Source of the DNA: Bacteroides sp. OF04-15BH
GTDB taxonomy: Bacteria; Bacteroidota; Bacteroidia; Bacteroidales; Bacteroidaceae
Reading direction: 5' to 3'
Assembly: GCF_003477995.1 (NCBI RefSeq)
Contig: NZ_QUEM01000013.1
Location: forward strand, 1-64,000
DNA: 64,000 bases
The first letter of the stretch is position 1. Every line of letters starts with the position of its first letter. The notes beneath the pieces are model-generated. The model did not search any database. It saw nothing but the letters and a program-made list of their open reading frames with translations, and had not been told where the DNA came from. The position numbers and the translations under genes were made by a program. Below, in pieces: positions 54,622-63,240 of the stretch.

Positions 54622-56532
54622 ATGCCGCAATCAAGCATATTGGAAATCCAGAAACAGCGCCAGCTGCTGGAACTGGAATACGAAAACGAAAAGCAGCAGT
54701 TTCAGAACCAGACCGAAGTGCGGGGCATTGAACGCAGTGTCCGTCAGGGACTGTGCTGGTATCCCATCAAAACGGGACGCAGCTATTACAACTCGCTCAA
54801 CCAGTTTGTCATCGAACTGGAACGCACGGCCAACGAAGATCTGGAGCATCAGTTCGAACCGGGCAAACCCGTGTGCTTCTTCACACAGGACGCTTCGGGC
54901 GTGTCGCGCAAAGGCAGTGACACCGACGGCAAACTGCGCCATTTCAAATTCTTCGGTCAGGTAAGTTTTGTGGAAGAGAACCGCATGGTGGTAGCTCTGC
55001 CGGGGCCGGAAGTGGCCGATGCCTTGCAGAGCGCCTGGCGGTTGGGCGTACACCTGTCCATCGATGAAACCACCTATCGGCTGATGTTCGAAGCTCTGGA
55101 CCGTGTGATGCGCGCCACCAGCGGACGGCTGGCCGACCTGCGTGAAATCTTCCACGGCAACCGTAAGGAAGAGCAGTTCAGCTTTCAGTCCCTGCGCTTT
55201 CCGTGGCTCAACAGCACACAGGAAGCAGCCGTAAACAAGGTACTGCGGGCCAAGGATGTGGCCATCGTTCACGGACCTCCGGGCACGGGAAAGACCACCA
55301 CACTTGTGGAGGCCATCTACGAAACCCTGCACCGCGAGAGTCAGGTGCTGGTGTGCGCCCAAAGCAATATGGCCGTGGACTGGATTGCCGAGAAACTGGC
55401 CGACCGTGGTGTACCCGTGCTGCGTATCGGCAACCCGTTGCGTGTGACCGACCGTATGCTGGCATGCACCTACGAACGGCGCTTCGAAAGCCATCCGCAC
55501 TACACCCAGCTGTGGTCCATCCGCAAGGGCATCCGCGACCTCTATGCCCAGAAGAAACACGGTTCCGATGCCCTGCATCAGAAAATAGCCCGCCTGAAAG
55601 AACGTGCTACCGAACTGGAAATCGCCATCAACGAGGACCTCTTCAACGAGGCACGTGTCATCGCCTGCACCCTGGCCGGAAGTGCCAACCGGGCACTGAT
55701 CGGCAAGAAGTTCTCTACCCTCTTCATCGACGAAGCCGCCCAGGCACTGGAACCGGCCTGCTGGATTGCCTTGCAGAAAGCCGGACGCGTCATTCTGGCC
55801 GGCGACCATCAGCAGTTGCCTCCCACCGTAAAGTCGCTTCAGGCCTTGCAGGGCGGATTGGGCAAAACGCTGATGCAGACCATCGTGGAGCGTCGTCCCG
55901 AAGCGGTGTCGCTGCTGGAGATTCAGTATCGCATGAACGAGGAAATCATGCGTTTCTCCAGCGACTGGTTTTATCAGGGCCGACTCAAGAGCGCGCCCGA
56001 AGTGAAGTATCGTGGCATTCTGGATTGGGACATCGCCATGGAGTGGTTTGACACCGATCCCGAAGGGGATGCGGACTGCGGCGAGCTGACCGACGGCATG
56101 AGCCGGAGCAACCCGAAGGAGGCGGAACAGACTCTGGACATTCTGAAACGCTATCTGGAGAAAATCGGCAAGGAACGGATTCTGGAGGAGCGGATAGACA
56201 TCGGTCTGATCTCTCCCTATAAGGGACAGGTCATCCTGCTGCGCCGCATGGTGCGCCGTGACGCATTCTTCAAGCCCTACCGCCATCTGATCAGCATCAA
56301 CACGGTGGACGGTTTTCAGGGGCAGGAACGGGATGTGATTGTCATCAGTATGGTGCGCGCCAACGAGCAGGGTAACATCGGTTTTCTGAGTGACCTGCGC
56401 CGCATGAATGTGGCCATCACCCGTGCCCGCATGAAACTGATTCTGGTGGGCAACCGCGAGACGCTTTGTCACAGTGCCTTCTACCGCAAACTGTATGAGT
56501 ACACGGAGGGATTGAAGGAAATGACAATCTGA
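54622..56532 (+). CDS. Superfamily 1B DNA/RNA helicase (IGHMBP2/DNA2-like)
   Basis: A 636-aa helicase of the AAA_11/AAA_12 type. The N-terminal beta-barrel region (about 1-190) is followed by Walker A HGPPGTGKTTT (217-227), motif Ia VCAQSNMAVDW, Walker B FIDEAAQAL, motif III AGDHQQLPPTV, motif IV-V around LLEIQYRMNE and TVDGFQGQERDVIVIS, and motif VI RMNVAITRAR. This is the full SF1 set. Members unwind nucleic acids 5' to 3'; the bacterial role is not well defined. It has its own promoter, and the AT-rich island begins soon after. Confidence 0.93.
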   Translation: MPQSSILEIQKQRQLLELEYENEKQQFQNQTEVRGIERSVRQGLCWYPIKTGRSYYNSLNQFVIELERTANEDLEHQFEPGKPVCFFTQDASGVSRKGSDTDGKLRHFKFFGQVSFVEENRMVVALPGPEVADALQSAWRLGVHLSIDETTYRLMFEALDRVMRATSGRLADLREIFHGNRKEEQFSFQSLRFPWLNSTQEAAVNKVLRAKDVAIVHGPPGTGKTTTLVEAIYETLHRESQVLVCAQSNMAVDWIAEKLADRGVPVLRIGNPLRVTDRMLACTYERRFESHPHYTQLWSIRKGIRDLYAQKKHGSDALHQKIARLKERATELEIAINEDLFNEARVIACTLAGSANRALIGKKFSTLFIDEAAQALEPACWIALQKAGRVILAGDHQQLPPTVKSLQALQGGLGKTLMQTIVERRPEAVSLLEIQYRMNEEIMRFSSDWFYQGRLKSAPEVKYRGILDWDIAMEWFDTDPEGDADCGELTDGMSRSNPKEAEQTLDILKRYLEKIGKERILEERIDIGLISPYKGQVILLRRMVRRDAFFKPYRHLISINTVDGFQGQERDVIVISMVRANEQGNIGFLSDLRRMNVAITRARMKLILVGNRETLCHSAFYRKLYEYTEGLKEMTI

Positions 56533-56753
56533 CAATTTGATTTCCAAAGCGCCTGAGTTTTCTGTTTTTGCAGACGGATAACATAGCGTTGCAGAAAAAT
56601 AAAGTTTCAGAAAACATATAACCTTATAAGATTCTGGATAACAGGAAAATATTATCAGAAATCATTTTCCCACAGAACCTTGAAATAGAAGAAACAGAGG
56701 AGCAAAACATAGCATATCCAGCCATTTTTGAACTTTATTCTGATGATTTTTCA
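56533..56753. other. AT-rich non-coding stretch before the palindrome cluster
   Basis: About 220 bases with no convincing gene, promoter or repeat. It marks the change from the moderate G+C core to the AT-rich island. Together with the three palindromes it makes a gene-free gap of 475 bases. Confidence 0.5.
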
Positions 56754-56793
56754 AAACCACCACGGTGAAAGTTACTGTTTACCGTGGTGGTTT
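56754..56793. repeat. Palindrome 1 of the cluster
   Basis: A perfect 13-bp stem (56754-56766 with 56781-56793) with a 14-base loop. The core CCACGGT is related to the core of palindrome 2. Confidence 0.8.
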
Positions 56794-56798
56794 CAGAC

Positions 56799-56839
56799 AA
56801 TTCCCGTGGTCGTTCAGCGTGACGACCACGGGAATTTTT
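56799..56839. terminator. Palindrome 2 of the cluster, terminator-like
   Basis: A perfect 15-bp stem (56799-56813 with 56822-56836), an 8-base loop and a T-run on the plus strand. It can end transcription from the helicase. Confidence 0.8.
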
Positions 56840-56871
56840 GTATAAAACCTGCATATATGCAGATTTTATAC
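56840..56871. repeat. Palindrome 3 of the cluster, loop-free
   Basis: A 32-base palindrome with a single mismatched pair and no loop, centred on TGCATATATGCA. Being loop-free it resembles a site for a dimeric protein or a recombination site more than an RNA hairpin. Confidence 0.7.
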
Positions 56872-57007
56872 GAGTTTCTTAGGAATATTTATTCGTTTAT
56901 ACATCCCGATTTCGCAAAATCAAAAAGATTATGGTCAATAAAAAAGGCTTTTTCCTTTCAAAATGAAAGAGGAAAAAGTGTTTACATATTTTTTGACAAT
57001 GTCTGAG

Positions 57008-60000
57008 TTAGCTTTTTATTCTTTTTTGTAATCCAGTTTCAACGCCACTGCTACATTTACAATCTGTCAGAAAGACTTTAGTATGGTGTAAATCTTTGTA
57101 TTCCTCTTTTAATTCATCGAATTTAGAAGAATCTCCACCCTTGTGAACATCAAATACCCAAAATACAGACAAGCAAGGATTGGTTGCATTAATATATTGA
57201 ATAAACTTTTCCTTATATTCATGACGTTTATTATCTTGTTGAATTTCATTATTATGAAGTAATTTAAGTTCTATCATAATCGGTTTGCATAAACCATATC
57301 GAAAGAGAAGATCTGTACGTTTATTATCTTGATGAGTAACTTCTCTGTCTACTCGAACAGTAGCTTCTAACCCCATTTGACAACACTTGTTGATAATGGT
57401 GTTTTTCAACTCTCTTTGAATGAAATCTTCATTTAATAAATCCTGGCGAACTAATGCATATATACCTTGGTCTTGTATCTCTTTTTGTACTTCGCAATAG
57501 ATTTGGGTAAAATAACGCCTTAAATCACCATCATTCCGAATACTTAAATGTGAATCTTCAATACATTTGTTATATCGTTTGACAGCCTTACCTATGTTTG
57601 TTTTTTCATTTTTCAGAAACCGCATTTCAGCATCATTCATGATATTCGTAGCCAAATAACTAACATTTTTCTTATTAAGTTCTTCAACTTTTTCTCTTAA
57701 CATTGAGATATAATGTATTTTATTTAAATCTACAAAAAAATGGTATATCTGATTAAGAAGATAATATGCATATTGCTGAGTCTTTGAATTTACACATAAA
57801 TTTAGTCCGAAATCAAATAGATTAAGCATTTGTTCGGCTAAAGCCTCATTTTCTTTTATTCTCATGAAGCACCTGAACATATACGGCTTTGTGCTTATTA
57901 TTTCTGCTTCTTCTTGTGAAATTGGACGAAATTCTCCTGTTTCATTATGAGATGATCTTATAACATTATTTTTTAAATAATTAATTCGCCAAGTAATAGC
58001 CTCAGAATCTTGAAACTTTTCAATCATTATTTCATTACATTGCATTTTTACACTTGTAATACTTTCATCTTCAAGTAAACCAAACAATTTTTTGTATCTG
58101 CCTATATCCCAACCATAGTTGCCATTTGATATGATATCTAATGCCTTGGCTGCAGCTATACTATGATCAAGGTCTGTATGTTCAATATATTGTTCTACAT
58201 ACTCTTCCAGTTTATAATATAATGCATCTATACCGTAATCGCTGATACAAGTACATATATCATCAGGACTAATATTCATAAAATCATCTTTTCTCTCCTG
58301 CCACCATTTAACTACTTGATCTTTCTCTTCATCACTGATATCTTCAATAACAGACTTGTATATTTCTTTTATTTCGTTGGCATCATAATATCTCGTAATA
58401 CAGATGTTTGGTAATGTTTTAATCAAAATGATTCTATATTTATTTAGTAAATCAAGAAAACCCAAACGATATAGAACTTTTATAAAAGCAGGTATTTTAA
58501 GCAAAGGCCGAGGTAATGTGAACGAATTCGATGCATTTCTTTTTAATATCATTTGATCTAAATCAAGTTCTTCGAAAAATGCTTTGATAACTTCTATCAA
58601 AGGTTGAGGATCTTGTCCTTTCACAAATTCAGTATTGTCGGACAATTTAAATGCAATTTCATATTTATCAGATATTAATACTTCTGGATCTGAAAGATTT
58701 TCATAAATCTTAATAAGTTGTTGATCATGATAATTTACTTTCCTACCCTCTGTTTTTGGGGATTCTTTGTCCCATCGTTCAAATGTATCGGCATAACGTT
58801 CTATATACTCTGCAATAGAAGCTTTCTTATCTTTATTATTCCTGATTTTGTTAATGAGATTAATAAGAATGCCATCTATACGCCAATCCTCTATTTTAGC
58901 TTCTAATAATGAGTTATTTAATGAAGCTATAAGTTCAATATCAATAAGTCCCTCATCAAAACGTCGAAATAAATCTTCTAAATCCCAAATCCTCTCGATG
59001 TTCGTAAGAAACAATTTTCCAGTAGTTTTATCAAGTAGTATTTGTTTAATAATTGCATTAATCTCGCTATGAGCAGTATATGATTGATTGGATATAAAAC
59101 TCGCTATAATTCTCGTGATTAGTTCCTTACTTTCAGCATTCCCTTTCCAGGCAATATCAAATTGTTGCTTTAAGTGCAATTCATAAAATACAATCAATGA
59201 TCCTTTTTTATTAAAAAACTCATATAGCTTTCCGTCTTCTATAATTCTGCTGTATGCATAAATCAATGTGGAAAGATCTTCTATATTTAAGATGGCATTT
59301 ATCGCATAAGGGTTCCTTATATAACAATCATTCAACCAACAATCAACGACACAAATATCTGCAATTCTCATATCTCCTGTTACTTCACAATACTTTTCTT
59401 TTAGGTTGTTAGTAAAGCCACTATAAGATGCTGATAATCGTATAAGTTCGTTTGCACATTTAAGTGCACTATACAAATTTAAAGCCGCAAGTTTTTTTTC
59501 GTTATCGTCAGTTTTTATTAAGTCATTTGCTGTTTGTCTCCAATAATTATAAATGTCCTCACTTTGTTTTTTCGCTTCAACAATTGCATCAAGAGTAACA
59601 GTAACATTAGATAATTGTATTTTGTTGAGTTTGTCATGTGGCAATCTTATTTGACTATCACAATTTGTTGTATAGCATTCTTGTAACAAATTACTCATAG
59701 AACTTTGCCACATGATATATGCAGGTACACGTTGATAATGCTCAAAGATCATTGAAAACAGTTCTTCTTTCTGCTGAATTGACAGAACGGAAGGATCAAC
59801 GTATTTTAATAGATTTTCGAATGCCCCATTCTCCAAATTTGATTCGTATGATATAATGAGTTTGAAAACATTGATAAAAGTGTGAATCTTATCTTCCGAA
59901 TATGATATGTGGGGGATTACATCATACCAATTAGGATATATATGTTTCAGTTCTTTATGTACAGCAACATCATAAAGTACACTTTCTATATTATCTTGCC

Positions 60001-60964
60001 TACATAATTCCTTTGCTGCAAGATATTCTTGCAGTTCAGTGTTTTCAAATTGTAATGTTCCATCCGTATCCTTCAATATACGACTCTCAAAATACAATAA
60101 ATCAAAATTGGCAATGAACATCTGCGTCATATTGCCTTTTATTCCGTCAAGTATGGTGTATAACTCATCTTTTGAAATTTGGTCTTTTCTGCTAATCTCC
60201 ATAACGAATGCCACTTTCTCCAGAACTCTCTGAAGAAGGATTCTTATACTTTCTGTATTTTGTATTCTTTTATGAGCTTCTATAACAGCCTTTATTGAAC
60301 TGGCAATCATATATTCAAATAATTCACCAATATTTAAGCACTCCCTTTTTTGCTTGATATATTCCAGTAAAAATGTCAAATATCTGGGAATAGTTATGAG
60401 TTCTTTTAATTTAGGGCTTTTATTTATATTTTCTAGTGTGACTTTAGAGCAGTTACAGTTGTCGCTACTTATAACGTTCATTACATTTCTTTCGTTTAGT
60501 CTGCATATTTCGATGAATGTTAAATGATTACAATCCGCAAAATGTTGTGCATAAGAAGCTACATAATGTTTTCTGCAAGTGAACAGCACCTTAACTTTTG
60601 GATTTTCTTTCTTATAATGCTTGATTGATTGCAGTACATTGTAGAATGAATATCCTTCAACTTCATCTAAAGCATCTATGATACAATATTCATTCTCTTT
60701 TGGGGTTGATAAAGCTGTAAATTTAGAAGCTTTACAAAAAAATGGTTTTGGCAAAATCCTCTCTTTAACTTCATCAAGCAATCTACTTTTACCAATGCCT
60801 GGTTCTCCTACAATACAAACAAAGTTTTCTTTAAGTACATCATTTATTGACAGATTATTTTCATTAAACAATGAATGATGACTGTTATTCTCTAACAGAT
60901 CATCAATATTCTGATATTTTACAAATTGTGGTATTATATAGTTTAATTTATTTTCTGATGCCAT
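57008..60964 (-). CDS. NACHT-like STAND NTPase with C-terminal PD-(D/E)XK-type domain
   Basis: A 1318-aa protein, AT-rich gene. Near the N-terminus is a P-loop GEPGIGKS (53-60), a Walker B CIIDALDE (94-101), the sensor-like VLFTCRKHY and the NACHT-type helical end FENTELQEYLAAKEL (about 320). Residues about 350-1150 are helical and probably form a repeat solenoid as in other STAND sensors. The C-terminus has Asp1218 ... Glu1232-x-Lys1234 (RTDLLFRYGL, IMIELK), the spacing of a PD-(D/E)XK nuclease core, followed by a strand FWVFDVH. Bacterial NACHT and Avs proteins are phage sensors that usually carry the nuclease at the N-terminus. I infer an abortive or nucleolytic defence protein with the effector at the other end. 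Confidence 0.75.
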   Translation of the reverse strand: MASENKLNYIIPQFVKYQNIDDLLENNSHHSLFNENNLSINDVLKENFVCIVGEPGIGKSRLLDEVKERILPKPFFCKASKFTALSTPKENEYCIIDALDEVEGYSFYNVLQSIKHYKKENPKVKVLFTCRKHYVASYAQHFADCNHLTFIEICRLNERNVMNVISSDNCNCSKVTLENINKSPKLKELITIPRYLTFLLEYIKQKRECLNIGELFEYMIASSIKAVIEAHKRIQNTESIRILLQRVLEKVAFVMEISRKDQISKDELYTILDGIKGNMTQMFIANFDLLYFESRILKDTDGTLQFENTELQEYLAAKELCRQDNIESVLYDVAVHKELKHIYPNWYDVIPHISYSEDKIHTFINVFKLIISYESNLENGAFENLLKYVDPSVLSIQQKEELFSMIFEHYQRVPAYIMWQSSMSNLLQECYTTNCDSQIRLPHDKLNKIQLSNVTVTLDAIVEAKKQSEDIYNYWRQTANDLIKTDDNEKKLAALNLYSALKCANELIRLSASYSGFTNNLKEKYCEVTGDMRIADICVVDCWLNDCYIRNPYAINAILNIEDLSTLIYAYSRIIEDGKLYEFFNKKGSLIVFYELHLKQQFDIAWKGNAESKELITRIIASFISNQSYTAHSEINAIIKQILLDKTTGKLFLTNIERIWDLEDLFRRFDEGLIDIELIASLNNSLLEAKIEDWRIDGILINLINKIRNNKDKKASIAEYIERYADTFERWDKESPKTEGRKVNYHDQQLIKIYENLSDPEVLISDKYEIAFKLSDNTEFVKGQDPQPLIEVIKAFFEELDLDQMILKRNASNSFTLPRPLLKIPAFIKVLYRLGFLDLLNKYRIILIKTLPNICITRYYDANEIKEIYKSVIEDISDEEKDQVVKWWQERKDDFMNISPDDICTCISDYGIDALYYKLEEYVEQYIEHTDLDHSIAAAKALDIISNGNYGWDIGRYKKLFGLLEDESITSVKMQCNEIMIEKFQDSEAITWRINYLKNNVIRSSHNETGEFRPISQEEAEIISTKPYMFRCFMRIKENEALAEQMLNLFDFGLNLCVNSKTQQYAYYLLNQIYHFFVDLNKIHYISMLREKVEELNKKNVSYLATNIMNDAEMRFLKNEKTNIGKAVKRYNKCIEDSHLSIRNDGDLRRYFTQIYCEVQKEIQDQGIYALVRQDLLNEDFIQRELKNTIINKCCQMGLEATVRVDREVTHQDNKRTDLLFRYGLCKPIMIELKLLHNNEIQQDNKRHEYKEKFIQYINATNPCLSVFWVFDVHKGGDSSKFDELKEEYKDLHHTKVFLTDCKCSSGVETGLQKRIKS

Positions 60965-60991
60965 AATATTAATCTTTCAAAAGTTATTATA

Positions 60992-60999
60992 CAAAAGTA
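60992..60999 (-). promoter_or_regulatory. -7 box of the NACHT-like gene
   Basis: The minus strand reads TACTTTTG, 28 bases before the start codon. Confidence 0.5.
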
Positions 61000-61050
61000 A
61001 CAAAAGGTTCTTATTGCAGGAAGCTATTCCAAATAATATTGAACTAATTC

Positions 61051-61064
61051 GCAATTTATATTGC
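61051..61064. promoter_or_regulatory. Small palindrome in the divergent defence promoter region
   Basis: GCAATTTATATTGC: 5-base arms around TTAT. It lies between the NACHT-like gene and the XRE regulator and could be the regulator's operator. Confidence 0.35.
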
Positions 61065-61105
61065 AAATAGTCCTATTGAAATGATGAAAAATAGACAGGC
61101 TTTCT

Positions 61106-61113
61106 TATCTTTG
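61106..61113 (+). promoter_or_regulatory. -7 box of the XRE-mod-rhuM operon
   Basis: TATCTTTG, 23 bases before the XRE start codon. No -33 match at normal spacing. Confidence 0.6.
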
Positions 61114-61135
61114 CATAGAACGAAAGAAAATCCTT

Positions 61136-61378
61136 ATGGAAAAAGAAAAAGACATAAACCGCATCAAGGTTGTGCTTGTGGAGAAGAAGCGAACCAACAA
61201 ATGGTTGGCCGAACAATTGGGCAAAGACCCTGCTACGGTATCAAAATGGTGTACCAACACCTCACAACCCGGACTGGAAACGCTGCTAGAGATTGCACGT
61301 GTTCTGGATGTAGATATTAAAGAACTGCTGAACTCTACACGTGACGATGTTCAGTTAGTCAGAATTCAAAAACAGTAA
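61136..61378 (+). CDS. XRE-family helix-turn-helix regulator
   Basis: An 80-aa DNA-binding protein consisting mainly of a Cro/C1-type HTH: KWLAEQLGKDPATVSKWCTN as helices 2-3 and LETLLEIARVLDVDIKELL as the following helices. Such small proteins at the head of restriction-modification operons act as controllers that delay or limit expression. It is followed after 14 bases by the methyltransferase gene. It could also regulate the divergent NACHT-like gene. Confidence 0.88.
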   Translation: MEKEKDINRIKVVLVEKKRTNKWLAEQLGKDPATVSKWCTNTSQPGLETLLEIARVLDVDIKELLNSTRDDVQLVRIQKQ

Positions 61379-61392
61379 AGTCAAGTAATGTT

Positions 61393-63240
61393 ATGAACAG
61401 TAATGATAGAGCCCATCTTATAAAACGTATCAACACTTTAAAAGGATTGACCGATAAGGAACGTAGTGCCCTGTTAGGTTTGTTACGCGAAAATAAAACT
61501 TATGGTTTGGTATGGGAAGATAAGCCAGAGGACGTAGAAGAACGTCTTCGCGATGAACTGCCCATCTTGACAGAGGTGCCGGAACGTGCCATAATTAGTA
61601 ATGATAAAAATGCCCCTAACCATATTCTGATTGAAGGAGATAACTTGGAAGCTCTTGCTACCTTGGCTTATACACATGAAGGGAAAATCGATGTAATCTA
61701 TATCGATCCTCCATATAATACAGGAAATAAAGATTTTATCTATAATGACAGTTATGTGGATAAGGAAGATTCTTATCGTCATTCCAAGTGGTTGTCGTTT
61801 ATGAGTCGCCGTTTGAAAATTGCCAAGAAGTTGTTGTCTGATCGTGGCATTGTTTTTATTTCTATTGATGATAATGAGCAGGCACAATTAAAATTACTAT
61901 GTGATAATATATTTGGTAATAGTAATTTTATAACGAACATTATTTGGCAATCTACAGCAGGATCAAACACAGGTAATGAAATAGTTACAACAACAGAATA
62001 TGTCTTAGTTTATACTTCTAATAGGACTAATGCACATTTTGATGGACAACCTCCGGTTGATGACACTTTTAAATTTAGTGATAAACATGTCAACGAAAGA
62101 GGTAAATACACATTAGATAAATTAGATCGTAGACGAGTAGGTGGACATTATTCTGAAGCATTGAATTTTCCTATAGAAATGCCCGATGGTTCTATGCGTT
62201 ATCCGGGCGGTGGTTCAAACCAGAATCCCGGATGGAATTATTTATGGAGTAAATCTAAAATAAAATGGGGTATAGAAAATGATTTTATTGTCTTTAAAAA
62301 GAATTCAAAAGACTGGGCCGTATATTGCAAACGTTATCAAAATGTAGATAATAAAGGGAAATTTATAGAACGAACTACGCCATATAGAAATTTAGTTACA
62401 TCAGATTTATTTAATACAGCCCAAGGGACAGCGGAAATTGCGAATATTTTTAATTCAAGGCCATTTGCATTTCCGAAGCCATCAGTATTTGTTAAATTTT
62501 TACTTTCAACTTCAGTAACAACATTAAATAATGCTATCATATTAGATTTCTTTGCAGGAAGTGGTACCACCCTTCATGCTACTATGCAACTGAATGCAGA
62601 AGACGGAGGTCATCGCCAATGTATTCTTGTTACGAATAATGAAAACAACATCTGTGAAGAAGTTACTTACGAACGAAACAGACGAGTGATTCAAGGTTAT
62701 ACCAGTGCAAAAGGTGAAGAAATACCCGGTTTGACAAAGAACAATCTCCGCTATTACCGTACCGGATTTGTTGGACGCAGTCGTTCCATGCAGAATATGC
62801 GAAAACTGGTTAATCTTGCTACAGATATGCTTTGTATTAAGGAAGACCTTTATACGGAGCAAAATACCTTTGGAGGGCAGAAGACCTATAAAAATGTTTT
62901 CCGCTATTTCGATGATGGAAAAAAGCAGATGCTTATTATTTATCGTGAAGAATCTATCGATGAGTTGGTTGATATAATCTATGAACTGGATATAACCCAA
63001 CCAATAAAGGTTTATGTGTTCTCACCCAGTGAAGATCCTTGGGAAGGTTCGTTTGATGATGTCAGTGATAAGGTGGAACTATGCGCTCTGCCACAAGCCA
63101 TCTACAATACTTACCGAAGAATCCTGCCCAAGAAAAAGGATGCCGTCATTGTGCCGGAAGATGATGTTCTGGCAACCACTCAAAAAGATAAAGACCTGTT
63201 TGATGGAATGTTGAACTTTACAGATGAAGAGGAAGCATGA
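61393..63240 (+). CDS. mod: Type III-like DNA methyltransferase (Mod subunit)
   Basis: A 615-aa N6-adenine-type methyltransferase. The catalytic motif DPPYNTG (105-111) precedes the SAM-binding motif DFFAGSGTT (385-393), the beta-class order typical of type III Mod proteins. The central 200-380 segment should hold the target-recognition part. Length fits Mod (about 600-680 aa). The gene is AT-rich in its middle compared with its ends, which is common where recognition domains are exchanged. It overlaps the RhuM gene (ATGA). The cognate Res nuclease is not in the window and would be expected downstream; without it the protein could be an orphan methylase. Confidence 0.9.
   Translation: MNSNDRAHLIKRINTLKGLTDKERSALLGLLRENKTYGLVWEDKPEDVEERLRDELPILTEVPERAIISNDKNAPNHILIEGDNLEALATLAYTHEGKIDVIYIDPPYNTGNKDFIYNDSYVDKEDSYRHSKWLSFMSRRLKIAKKLLSDRGIVFISIDDNEQAQLKLLCDNIFGNSNFITNIIWQSTAGSNTGNEIVTTTEYVLVYTSNRTNAHFDGQPPVDDTFKFSDKHVNERGKYTLDKLDRRRVGGHYSEALNFPIEMPDGSMRYPGGGSNQNPGWNYLWSKSKIKWGIENDFIVFKKNSKDWAVYCKRYQNVDNKGKFIERTTPYRNLVTSDLFNTAQGTAEIANIFNSRPFAFPKPSVFVKFLLSTSVTTLNNAIILDFFAGSGTTLHATMQLNAEDGGHRQCILVTNNENNICEEVTYERNRRVIQGYTSAKGEEIPGLTKNNLRYYRTGFVGRSRSMQNMRKLVNLATDMLCIKEDLYTEQNTFGGQKTYKNVFRYFDDGKKQMLIIYREESIDELVDIIYELDITQPIKVYVFSPSEDPWEGSFDDVSDKVELCALPQAIYNTYRRILPKKKDAVIVPEDDVLATTQKDKDLFDGMLNFTDEEEA

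Noticed and set aside
54631..56547. Long minus-strand frame (638 aa) opposite the helicase
   Set aside because: Shadow frame; the plus strand carries the complete SF1 helicase motif set.
56728..57006. 92-aa plus-strand frame in the gap after the helicase
   Set aside because: It runs through all three palindromes, has no motif or ribosome site, and its sequence is explained by the hairpins.
61081..61320. 79-aa frame overlapping the XRE gene
   Set aside because: It is in another frame of the XRE gene and starts before the -7 box of that operon; the XRE frame has a clear HTH.
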